Shown here: one piece after another, positions 51,000 to 60,400 of the stretch
How positions within the stretch are numbered: position 1 is the stretch's first letter
Layout: each line of letters opens with the position of its first letter
Assembly: GCF_005863245.1 (NCBI RefSeq)
Contig: NZ_VBUT01000005.1
Coordinates: 541,339 to 605,338, forward strand
Direction of reading: 5' to 3'
Source: Nocardia cyriacigeorgica
GTDB lineage: Bacteria; Actinomycetota; Actinomycetes; Mycobacteriales; Mycobacteriaceae
Length of the DNA: 64,000 nt
Notes under the pieces: generated by a model
Seen by the model: the letters and a program-made list of their open reading frames with translations, nothing else
The model's database searches: none
What the model was told of the DNA's origin: nothing
Position numbers and translations under genes: made by a program

Positions 51000-52076
51000 T
51001 TAATCGTCGACGTCGAACGCCTCGGAAAGGCGCTGCAATGTGAACGGCTGCCGCAATTTGGTCACGACGTTCTGGTTAGCGTACATCCCCTTCACCCACA
51101 CCGCCTCTTCCCGCGGGCGGGTGTCGATCCACCTGACCCGGACAAGGTATTCACTGAGCGCAGGATCGTCTGCGTCCTCCTCCATATCCGTAGCTCGCAG
51201 TGGTGCCCGCAGAATCGGCATCGTCTGCCCGTTCACCTGGACCTCGAATTCCGTGACCGGGACGGCGGTCGACTCAACCTCGCCCACACCGACGTACCCA
51301 GTCGACGGGATCGCGGCCCACACCCGCGCGCCCGGGGACAGGTTCATCATCGCCTTTCGGTACTTGTCCCCGTGACCTGCCGACACGAATCCGTATCGCC
51401 GCATGTCCTCCCAGTTGCGGTGCCGGCTCTCGCCGATGGCAACATAGAAGTCGATCCCATTCCACGCCGGTTGCTTCTTCCCTCCGGCACCACTGGAAGC
51501 AGGCTCGAGATCAGGGTTGCTCAGCCACGACCGCGCCAAATACTCCCGGTTGTCGTCTGTCAAGTACTGAAAAAACAGCACGTTGATCGGCACACCGTAG
51601 CCGCGGACATACTCCACGATCTGGGCGGTACTCGTGTCCATCCCGGTCGCCACGATCACCAGATGGTGTCCAGAGTTCAACGTTTCAGGCACGTCCGTCT
51701 CGAAATGATCGGTGAAAGCCGAGTCGAAGTCTTGCCCCTGGTGATGCTTCGCGTGCAGATCTCGAATCGCCTCGTATGACAGACTCTGAACCCAGAACCC
51801 GTATTCCAACGCCTGCGCGACGACGTCGCGCGGCGTCTTGTCCTTCTTCAATTCGATGACATGGAGATCCCCCTGCCCGTCCATTGCCAGCAGATCGACC
51901 CGCTTCCCGTAGTCGGTGACGACCTGCCGGCCGATGAGCAGCAGGTTGCCCGATCCCAAAATGTCGCTCCGGCTCTCGAGGATGTCCTCCAGTCGGTCTT
52001 CCGACCCGATGACACTGGGCGCCACTGGCCGCACATCGCCGCCATCCAACCGCCACAACCCGAACTTCACGTGCAT
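51000..52076 (-). CDS. PD-(D/E)XK nuclease-like protein (NucS/DUF91-type)
   Basis: 358 aa from ATG 52076. The N-terminal nuclease fold has E30 in DRLEDILE, D61 in GKRVDLLAMD and ELKK (E75, K77) in LHVIELKKDK, matching the PD-(D/E)XK catalytic set; QALEYGFWVQSL follows, as in DUF91/NucS-type domains. The C-terminal ~150 residues form a separate beta-rich domain (GIDFYVAIGESRHRNWEDMR; ARVWAAIPSTGYVGVGEVES). A DNA-repair or defence nuclease is likely. It is convergent with the relaxase gene. Confidence 0.8.
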   Translation of the reverse strand: MHVKFGLWRLDGGDVRPVAPSVIGSEDRLEDILESRSDILGSGNLLLIGRQVVTDYGKRVDLLAMDGQGDLHVIELKKDKTPRDVVAQALEYGFWVQSLSYEAIRDLHAKHHQGQDFDSAFTDHFETDVPETLNSGHHLVIVATGMDTSTAQIVEYVRGYGVPINVLFFQYLTDDNREYLARSWLSNPDLEPASSGAGGKKQPAWNGIDFYVAIGESRHRNWEDMRRYGFVSAGHGDKYRKAMMNLSPGARVWAAIPSTGYVGVGEVESTAVPVTEFEVQVNGQTMPILRAPLRATDMEEDADDPALSEYLVRVRWIDTRPREEAVWVKGMYANQNVVTKLRQPFTLQRLSEAFDVDD

Positions 52077-52127
52077 GGGTTGGGACCATACTGGCCACCG
52101 ATGACATGTGGGTCCAATGCTCCGCAA

Positions 52128-52790
52128 GCCAATGGCTCGATTACAGAGTTAGATCTCCGACGCCGACGCGCCCGACGAGTTTCAGGCAGGCGAACGCACG
52201 GCGACGAACAGCGGAGTCCGCACCGCGCTGAGCGAACGCCGTCCCGGTTGCGGAATCCGTCGGGGCATTCGGCCGGGTTCCGGACCTGGTCCGCGTTGAT
52301 GGGCCAGGCCACGCCGTTGCCGGCAGCGTCGCCTACCCCGACCGGACTCGTCAGGGAGGTAATCGCTTTGCCCAGCCCCGTAGTTAAACTGGCTCGGGCC
52401 ACCAAAGTGAACGGTCGGGCAGCCCACACAAACCAGCGTCGTTCAAACCTCGTCGGGATGCTGCGCGTAGACGTTGACGACGTCGAGATCCCTTCACTCC
52501 GACCTTCCCGTCGATCTAAGGCAGCACTCCACCCAGCAAGGGGCTACCAGGATTACCCGCGGCCCGCGGGGCGGAGATGATGCTTTCGCCGGAACAGGTC
52601 GACGCGGTCGGCGGCAGCCATCACGGCCAGGCGGCGCAGGTAGTCCTCCGTGAGAAGTTCGTGGGAGCGCACGGATACCTCCTGGAAAGCCGTGCCTCTC
52701 CTCATGTCCCCCGAATGGCATACAGTCCCGTGTACAGACCTGCGGTTATCGTGGCCACCCGACGACGCCTACTGATCGGAGATAAAACCC
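52128..52790. other. Gap without a supported gene
   Basis: 663 bp. Short frames on both strands, none convincing. GC falls towards 52730-52790, where the promoter of the lipoprotein gene probably lies. Confidence 0.4.
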
Positions 52791-53594
52791 TTGATAAGTC
52801 GTGCTTCAGCGGCGAATAGGAACCGGGCCGTTAGTGGACGTCAGGTCGCGGCCGGAGCCCTCGTTGTATTGTTCGCCGCGGGGTCGATGACTGGCTGCGC
52901 TAACACTAGCGATACCACCAGCGCAGACCCCGACATCTATGTCACATACCAACCTGGTGATATTAACCGTGATGGACAAACTGGCGCCGCAGATGGTGAC
53001 CTGATGAGCCCCGAACAGTTCTGGGAGTTAGACGTGGTGGCACGGCTGACGCTGCGCGGCGAGGAGTTGGTGAACGACAAGCCAGAGGCGTACAGAATCT
53101 ACCAGAAGTATCTCAGACCCGATGAGCGGCAGGTGATGTCCTTTCCAGACGTGAATAACTTGCCAAACTGGTCGGCTCAGGACTACCTCAACTACTACTC
53201 GATCGGCTTGTACCTAGCTTCGATCCAAGAGCCGACACAGGAGGGGATAAATGACGGCCGGAAGCTGTTTTCCATCGTCGCCGACCCACGCTCACCAGGG
53301 TTCAAGAAGACAAGCGAGTTGATCGGCAACAATCCTGGCGTCTCCAACGTATACCGGGCGATTCCCGCTGGCTTCAAAGGCGATCTCGGGGGCCGGACTG
53401 AATTCATGGGCCATGCCATAAGCGGTCTCGGTGGATATCTCGCGTACGGAGAGTATGTCGCCAATGGAAATCGGCAGTACATGCTTTTTGTAAACCTACC
53501 TGGACCAAGCGGTACGAAGCACAGTCTCCTAATGGACATTTACACAGGGAATGAACCCGGATTCCAGAGTTCTGTGGCCGCACTGCCAGGTTAG
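52791..53594 (+). CDS. Lipoprotein of unknown function
   Basis: 267 aa, probably from TTG 52791 with GGAG 10 bases upstream. The signal peptide ends in the lipobox MTGC (about residues 33-36). The mature part starts DINRDGQTGAADGDLMSPEQ, a Ca-binding dockerin-like DxNxDG stretch, then a helical domain (DYLNYYSIGLYLASIQEP). Codon use is less GC-biased than in neighbours, suggesting separate origin. No family recognised. Confidence 0.65.
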   Translation: MISRASAANRNRAVSGRQVAAGALVVLFAAGSMTGCANTSDTTSADPDIYVTYQPGDINRDGQTGAADGDLMSPEQFWELDVVARLTLRGEELVNDKPEAYRIYQKYLRPDERQVMSFPDVNNLPNWSAQDYLNYYSIGLYLASIQEPTQEGINDGRKLFSIVADPRSPGFKKTSELIGNNPGVSNVYRAIPAGFKGDLGGRTEFMGHAISGLGGYLAYGEYVANGNRQYMLFVNLPGPSGTKHSLLMDIYTGNEPGFQSSVAALPG

Positions 53595-54295
53595 CGTCAA
53601 CGGATATCGAGGAGCGGCGCGCCAAAAAGGTGAACCGCTCGCTTGTTCGGGGCTTGTGTCATTAATTTTCTGCGCCAATTAGCTGTAGTGAATTTCAAGA
53701 ATATTCACACCCGAAATACCAGGGTATCCACGAGAACCGGGCGCACACCTGACCGCGCGAGCAGGTGGCGCAACTCTCGTATTGGAACCGCGCGAGGCCA
53801 CGCCGATACCCGCTGTGTACGGAGTACGTCGCTAGAGCCCAGCACCCTATGTTGCCATCCGTCTGCCCCAGCTGGTGCCACCGCCAGTAACCTGACCGCA
53901 CCTGGGTGGGCGGAACAGCGCGCCGGAACACCGCTCCGGCCCGCAGCTGCGCGCCGCAACGGGAGGGTAGCCAATAGAACTGGGTGAGCGTCCGCCCCCT
54001 TCCCTGGCCTGCGGCCCGCCGCATGCCCGGAGATGGCAACCGATCCACGCTTGCGAGCTGGTCATGCGCCACCAGAATGATCCCGTTCGAACCCTGCGGG
54101 TCCGTGCGGAGGGGAGGTTCGAGGTTCTCCGGTTTAGCTCCGGAACATGGATTCCGGCCGGATGTCGATGACACGACCACCTGCACCAGGTAGCCATGAT
54201 CTTGTTTGGCACTCGATCGACGCGCCACAGTGCTAGCGTGGGTGGGCATGCAAGGAAGGATCGCGTTGAGTGCTGCCGGATAGCTGGTCGATCGG
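53595..54295. other. Gap without a supported gene
   Basis: 701 bp. AT-rich near 53660-53710, where GTGAAT (53688-53693) faces ATTCAC (53703-53708), a small dyad. No frame on either strand has convincing protein-like sequence. It may hold the promoter of the following gene or a non-coding RNA. Confidence 0.4.
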
Positions 54296-57085
54296 ATGAC
54301 GGCCTACAGCTTCGGAAACAAGTGGGTCGGCATCTCCGCGCTCGGCGACCCACCCCCGCCCGAGCCGCTGCACAAGATGGCGTTGCGACTCCAGGCTGCG
54401 GCCCTGGCCCGAGAGGTCGCGATAAACCGTGATCAGTCGATCCCTGTCACAAAGCTGCTGACGTCATTGGCACGTCTGCGCGTCAGATTGGTTCTGTCAG
54501 GCCAGGATACGTGGTCCCAAGAGGTCCTCGAAGTCGAGCGACTTGTCCGCTCAGGACGAACACCGACGTTTCGACCATGGCTCCAGCACGAACTGCAACA
54601 AAAATCCCGGCCGACTGACGCTGGCGGCACCAAGCACTCGCGGTCGGCAACTTCCTCAGATGCTGAACCGGGTTCCGTTCAACCGACGATGTGGAGCACT
54701 TCCTACCCCCAGGCGCCGGACTCGCCGTGGTTGCCGGTTGCGTCAACGGCCCTCACCCGCGAAATTGCCAAGCTCAACATCGATCTCGACGATGATGGGA
54801 TGCGATGGGTGCGGTGGGCCTGCCTACACCGCAGCTACCTATACGAGTCGATGCCAGATGGTCCCGTCAGCGCCGAGGCCCTCGATGTCCTCGCCAGTCT
54901 CGGTTGGGGTTGGATGCGCACGGCGCTGCTCGACCGTGTCAAAGCCCAACGCGGCGACTTCACTTCGAACGTAGAGGTCAGTGCGGCGCTCGCCGCCCAT
55001 AGCCAGGCCCGATCCGCACTCGGGGCATGGGTGGCAGCCAACAACCTCGGCTTCTTCGGTAAAGGTGAAGCCGCGCTCCTGGCCGGTGGCTCGAACAGCC
55101 GCGCCCCCGAAACCGTCGCGATGCAGATCCTTGGAGCGCTGTCGATTGTCACTGCGTCCCAGAGGCCTGCCGACGAGCTCCTCGAGTTGGTTTCGTTCGA
55201 ACCACGCAGTCCAGAGCCGGACTGGCACACACTGCTCGATTCCCACACCAAGCGTCCACCAACCTATACCCGTAGGGAGTCCGGCCCCGACCACAACAAG
55301 CAATTCACGGTGACAGTCGAGGTAAATGGCCGTTCGGCGGAGGCCACTGCAGGTTCCAGCAAAGCAGCGAGGGCGCAGGCCGCGCGTGCCTATGTTCTGC
55401 GATATCTGCCGGCGATCGTCCCTGCGAAGCCGACGGTCGCCGGACCGAGCAAATCGACGTTGCCGATGCCCTATCGTGCGAATCTTCCCCAGCATGCTGT
55501 AGCACGCGAGTGGGCCCAAAAGGCCTTTGAGGTCGCCGATGCAGGCCTGATCAGTCAGGCTTTGACTCACCGTTCTTGGGTACATGAACATCCGCGCGTA
55601 GTGACCGAAGCACGACAAAACGATTACGGCGCATTGGCCACGGAGGGCTCCGAAGCGCTTACGCATCTGGTTCGCCATCACTGCGCGCTGCGTGCCTTCG
55701 ACACCACATTTCGACTGCCACCAGGGACCGTCGCCTCACTCTCGGTTGCTGATGAAGCGGTGGGGAAGCTGTTCGACACGATGCCACTCGCGACCGGCGT
55801 ACTCCGATCCTCCGGCACCGCGTTGACTCCATCGATCAAATCCGACGTCGCGCAGTCGCTCATCGGCGCTGCATGGCGCGCCAACGGCGACCTATTGATG
55901 GAGCGCCAGCCCGCATTCCTTGCTAGATGGCTTGCCTCATTCACCCCGCAGGTCGACCCAACCACCCAACTACAGGAATACTGCGCAAAGGTCAAAGCGG
56001 AGTTCAACGTCGACTTCGAACAGCAAGGCCGCGACCACGAGAAAAGATTCCGCGCTACCGTTACGCTCCACGTCGCCGGGCAACCCGAGTGGCGCGGCGA
56101 CTGGAAGAGCAGCAAAGTCCAGGCAAAGCACTGCGCCGCAGATGGTGTCCTTCAGGTCCTATTCGGCGAGCACACCGAACCGTCGCCGACCGTCGATGCA
56201 CTGCTGCGAGGAATGTTTCTTGCCGAACTAGGCGCTGTTGATCCCCACAGACCCAATTCCGTAAAGGCCCTCACTTCCGGGCAACTCGCCGTCGACCTCC
56301 TCGCAGCTGGCGCATACGACGACTTCGCTCGGTGGGCCCAGGCGCGTTCACGGCTCCTACCTAGTAACGCCTCGATAGTCGCGAGCCGCCTCGAGCTCTT
56401 CTACGAGTCTGTACTGAAGCAGCGCCGCCGCGACGCCGTCAAACATTGGGTCGTCCAGAATCTCTCCACTGTCACATCGGAGGTACTGGAAGTCGAGCCC
56501 CGAATCCTGGATTGGTGCAATGGAGTTCAGCCGGCGAGACTTGCCTTGCTGGAAACACTGCTGACTACAGCCGCGGAGGCCGATCCTTGGCAAGCCGTCC
56601 TGGACTACGTCGAGGCAGCCGCGAGAACGCTCGCGCTTGAAACACACGCAGATCTCGAGATCGAGCGGCGCAATGACGCCTCAGGGCACTCGGTGGCAAT
56701 GCGTCTGTCAGGTTCGACTTTCTCGAACGCCGTCGGGCCGATCGTCGACGCCGTGGACACCATCGTCGGCACGGGATCATGGGCGCGTATGGCCGATATG
56801 GTGGTACTGACGATCCCCTCCGCACCGCCAACCACTGACCCCTTGGTGCAGTGCGCAATCGAAGCAGTGCGTCGAGCTTGGCAAGATCCGTGGCTCAATG
56901 AGGTTCGGGATGGGCTCAACAAACTGCTCCGCGCGCTGGACGGTGCTGACGATCAGACGACGAGACCACCTGCGGACCAGCTAGCCGCAATAGTAGCGGC
57001 CGAGCAGGAACTTCTTGATCGGTTGCGTCTGCGAGAGAGTCAGACCGGAACCAGCACAATCGAATCCGAGTTGTCAGCTGGGTAG
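54296..57085 (+). CDS. Double RNase III-like/dsRBD protein (Dicer-like layout, degenerate catalytic sites)
   Basis: 929 aa from ATG 54296. Unit A: RNase III-like helices at ~165-290 (WACLHRSYLYESM; AEALDVLASLGWGWM), then a dsRNA-binding domain at ~305-371 (PPTYTRRESGPDHNKQFTV, SSKAARAQAARAYVL). Unit B: RNase III-like at ~400-550 (ISQALTHRSWVHEH; IKSDVAQSLIGAAW), then a second dsRBD at ~556-622 (LQEYCAKVKAEF; GRDHEKRFRATV; SSKVQAKHCAADGVLQVL). Residues ~630-929 are helical, unknown. The RNase III signature NERLEFLGD is lost in both units, and the ADxxEA motif reads SDVAQS, so cleavage is doubtful. A dsRNA-binding scaffold or sensor is likely. Confidence 0.7.
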   Translation: MTAYSFGNKWVGISALGDPPPPEPLHKMALRLQAAALAREVAINRDQSIPVTKLLTSLARLRVRLVLSGQDTWSQEVLEVERLVRSGRTPTFRPWLQHELQQKSRPTDAGGTKHSRSATSSDAEPGSVQPTMWSTSYPQAPDSPWLPVASTALTREIAKLNIDLDDDGMRWVRWACLHRSYLYESMPDGPVSAEALDVLASLGWGWMRTALLDRVKAQRGDFTSNVEVSAALAAHSQARSALGAWVAANNLGFFGKGEAALLAGGSNSRAPETVAMQILGALSIVTASQRPADELLELVSFEPRSPEPDWHTLLDSHTKRPPTYTRRESGPDHNKQFTVTVEVNGRSAEATAGSSKAARAQAARAYVLRYLPAIVPAKPTVAGPSKSTLPMPYRANLPQHAVAREWAQKAFEVADAGLISQALTHRSWVHEHPRVVTEARQNDYGALATEGSEALTHLVRHHCALRAFDTTFRLPPGTVASLSVADEAVGKLFDTMPLATGVLRSSGTALTPSIKSDVAQSLIGAAWRANGDLLMERQPAFLARWLASFTPQVDPTTQLQEYCAKVKAEFNVDFEQQGRDHEKRFRATVTLHVAGQPEWRGDWKSSKVQAKHCAADGVLQVLFGEHTEPSPTVDALLRGMFLAELGAVDPHRPNSVKALTSGQLAVDLLAAGAYDDFARWAQARSRLLPSNASIVASRLELFYESVLKQRRRDAVKHWVVQNLSTVTSEVLEVEPRILDWCNGVQPARLALLETLLTTAAEADPWQAVLDYVEAAARTLALETHADLEIERRNDASGHSVAMRLSGSTFSNAVGPIVDAVDTIVGTGSWARMADMVVLTIPSAPPTTDPLVQCAIEAVRRAWQDPWLNEVRDGLNKLLRALDGADDQTTRPPADQLAAIVAAEQELLDRLRLRESQTGTSTIESELSAG

Positions 57086-57110
57086 TCTCACTCCACGTCC
57101 GAGCCGTCGG

Positions 57111-57383
57111 TTACCCCACGCATTGCGGAGGCCAAGGTGTCGTCTCGAACACAGGGGCTGACGATCCCCAGGGCACGTGGTCGGGCTCCCCATAATACTG
57201 GGTCGGGTTCACTGCGCAGCTCTGCTCGAGCGGCTTGCCACTTTGGTTCCACGGGACCGCCGCGGCGAAGCGAATCTGCTTGGATACCTTGAACGGTGTG
57301 CGGTGCGCCGTCGGGCAGGGGTCCTGCTGGATCTCCAAGAGCATCCTGGCGTTGACCGTGACAAGGGTGACCCTGCACGACAT
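57111..57383 (-). CDS. Possible small protein downstream of large membrane protein
   Basis: 90 aa from ATG 57383, 55 bp after the stop of the 1406-aa gene. The sequence is not low-complexity (VTLVTVNARMLLEIQQDPCP; NPTQYYGEPDHVPWGSSAPV) and has two Cys. A larger open frame continues upstream, so the true start is uncertain. It is either a short gene or a displaced C-terminal part of the preceding protein. Confidence 0.35.
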   Translation of the reverse strand: MSCRVTLVTVNARMLLEIQQDPCPTAHRTPFKVSKQIRFAAAVPWNQSGKPLEQSCAVNPTQYYGEPDHVPWGSSAPVFETTPWPPQCVG

Positions 57384-57438
57384 CCTCACCGTTCTGGGCC
57401 GGTCGAAGATAACGGCGATCGCACTCCGCCGCGACTGT

Positions 57439-60400
57439 TCATCGGTACTTCGTCGTGCCTTCCGGACCGCGGCTGTTGCTGAGCAGTTTCGCGAAGCACT
57501 CGTCGGTTGAGATGTTCTTCGCGTCGCACCAACCGTTGGCGGGGTCAGGCGAACTGTGCGTGACACCAGCGACGGTGATCCACCAGCCGCGGAGGTCGAA
57601 CGTGCTCCATTCGTCGCTCCAGACCAGTCTGACCTCCGGGTACTGCAAGCGCATTCGAAGGTGTTGCTGCAGGATTTGCGTTGGCGTCCAGGTGACGATC
57701 CGACCGTCCACGTCAGGGGCAACCAAGCCGACCTGTTTGGACGAGAGTTGGGGGACCCACAGGTCGGCGAGATCGCGCCCGACGGTGGGCCTGTCAGCGT
57801 CGGCTTGTGCCCGAAGTGCATCCAGAGCCGCTGCTTCGGGGTCGGCCACAGCTGCACCTGACCGGGTGGCGACAAAGGGGGTCGCATCAACTGCGTCGGC
57901 CGAGTAGCGTCCCTCGTGCGGGCCGCGGTCAGCGCCTTCGTCGGTGCATCTCACGACCTGGCTTTCATCGGCCATTGCGCTTTGCGCTGTCGGGTCGGTA
58001 TGGGCGCCTAGGGAGTTGGGTAACCGCCAGAAGCTGCCGATCGGGAACTCGAATTCGTGCTCCACAACCACTGCAGAATCGCTGGCGCCGCCGTCACTGG
58101 TTGGCAGGTATATCGGCGACTCCGAAAAGTCGAACACGCCCGCAGCGATCGGCCGGCCTCGTTCGAATATCTCGATCCGGAGAGCGTCAGTAGAGATGAT
58201 GTCTCCACTGGAGCAGTTGGCCCGCAACTCCATGCGCACGACCAGACCGTCGTTGCCGGTCCGATATTCCACGGGTGTCAGTGTGGGCGGCTTTCCGCAT
58301 GCCGTGATGAGCTGCGGTTCCGTGGCACCAGACTCGTCAGATCCGCTGCTCCCGGGCTCGCCTGCCGTTCCGCCGGTCGGCGGATAGTAGGTGACGGTGT
58401 TCTCGTTGATGATGGCGAAACCGGCGCCGGCAGGTTCGAGCGCCCCGGACTCGACACTGGTCGACCACTCGCGGTCACCGGTGCGGAGGTTGATTGCTTC
58501 CAACTCACCGTCCCCATCGGCGAGGATCAGGCGTTGCCGGTCGGTGGCCCAATCCGCGGGACTGTCGTCCGAAGTCCATAGTTCCGCGCCGGTTTGAAGG
58601 TCGACCGCGGACATCCAGCCGCCCGTGTGACCGACCACGACCGTGTCATCGATGATCGAACCTCCGCCCTCGATCTCCGAGGATGACCATCGTTGGGAGC
58701 CGTTACTAAAATCCCATGCGGCACCTGAGGTGATGTACGGCAGCGCGTCGACGCCTCCAGCTAGAGGCTTTGCCGGCCATCCACGCCCTGGATGTGTGCG
58801 TATGTGGTTGCCGGCGGCATCGAGGACGACAGTGTCCCCATCTGTTGGATCGGCCGCACTACAGGTTTGGGCGATGAGCCCCTGCCCTGGGTAGGCGGCG
58901 ATGGCTTGGAGATCGGCGTCTATGACCCGTTTCCCGTCGCTGCGACGGACCACGATTGCGCCGGCGTCGCTGCCGAAAAAGACGAACTCGTCGTTCGCGC
59001 CGTATCGATAGGAATCGCCGGAACCAGGGCAGGTCGGGTCGGGTGACCATCTCGTCCGCCAGTGTGCGCGGAGGTCCTCGACGGTGCCGCTAGCGATTTC
59101 GGAGTAAGAGGCCGTGATGATGTCTTCGCCGACGACCTCGACCCAGGCCGGGTCGACGGCCGGGCTGGTCCGCTCGACTGTGCCGTCCTCGACGCTCAAG
59201 AACACGATGTCAGACCGGTGATCGGGCCCGAATCCATCCTCCCGGATACAGGGCAGGAGGCCGTCGACTGTCCGAGTCGCGCACGTCTCGTAACCGCCAT
59301 CCGCACGCCAGCGCATTTTCCCCGAATGCGAATCGAGCGCGACAATCGTCTCGCCCTTATCGCTGGACGGCAAGATCGTCTGGACGATGAGGATCTCACC
59401 CAGATCAATGAGGCCAGGGCTGCTGGCCATCTCGGGAGAGGGGCGCGGGCTGGAGAACTCCTCGTTGCGGGCTACCTCCGACGCATAGAAGGTCCAACCT
59501 TCCGACGGGGCCGCCGGGTAGGTATTCCGAAGATGATTCTGCGCAAACAACGGCGAGCCGTGATCCTCATGCCCCAACCACCAGATTCCCGCGCCACCGA
59601 CGACGAGTGCGACAACCGCGATGAGCGCCGCCACGAGCAGCGGGTGGCGCCGCGAGCGGCGGTGGACGGCATGTGGCGCTTCAGCTCCACCGCGAAGATC
59701 GCCGAAGTTTGGACCAGCGATAGCGGTCGGTTCGGCAGTTGCCTGGCCATGCGGCAGATGGTGGGCACCCGGCTGAGCGAAGGAGCCATCCCTCATGCTC
59801 GGGACAGTCGTCGGCACAACCGGTGCCGGGTCTGCCCCCGTTGCAGGTTTCGTTAGTTGCGGTCTGGTCGGCGGCGACGGAGGCCTGTTGCCGGCAGACT
59901 CCGCGCCCTCGCCGGTTGCGGGTGTAAACGGCTGGCCGAAGGCATCGGTCGGTGCCGTGGGCGTCGCAACATCAGATCCAGGGACCTCCATCGCCGCCAT
60001 CGGCACAGGCGGATCCGATGCGGCGTCCTGAGCTGACACAGCAGCGGACTCGCCCGCGACCCGCATCGGCGCGGCGGTGCCGGCAGGCCGGCCGGGTATG
60101 TCGGCACCGGGGGCGCGGTCATCCCCGGCTGTTCCCTCGGATGGCGTGGGAGGTCCGGGAGGTGGCTGCGGTGTTGGGTCGTAGCTGCCCTCCCGAATCC
60201 GCAGGTCGGTGTAGAGCAGAGTCTGCAACGTGCGGATCAGAACGGCCGAGGCCGCAATGATGACCAAGGACACGGGATAGACGATGACCTCTCCGCCGGG
60301 GACGGCCGAGGCGATCGCAAGGGCCGGATATGCCGTTGCGGCAAATGCCACGACGCATGCGGCCACCCATAGCAGCTCCAAGCCGAGTACCCGCGCCAAC

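Noticed and set aside
52494..52819. Short frames on both strands before the lipoprotein gene
   Set aside because: No ribosome site and no protein-like pattern. They overlap each other.
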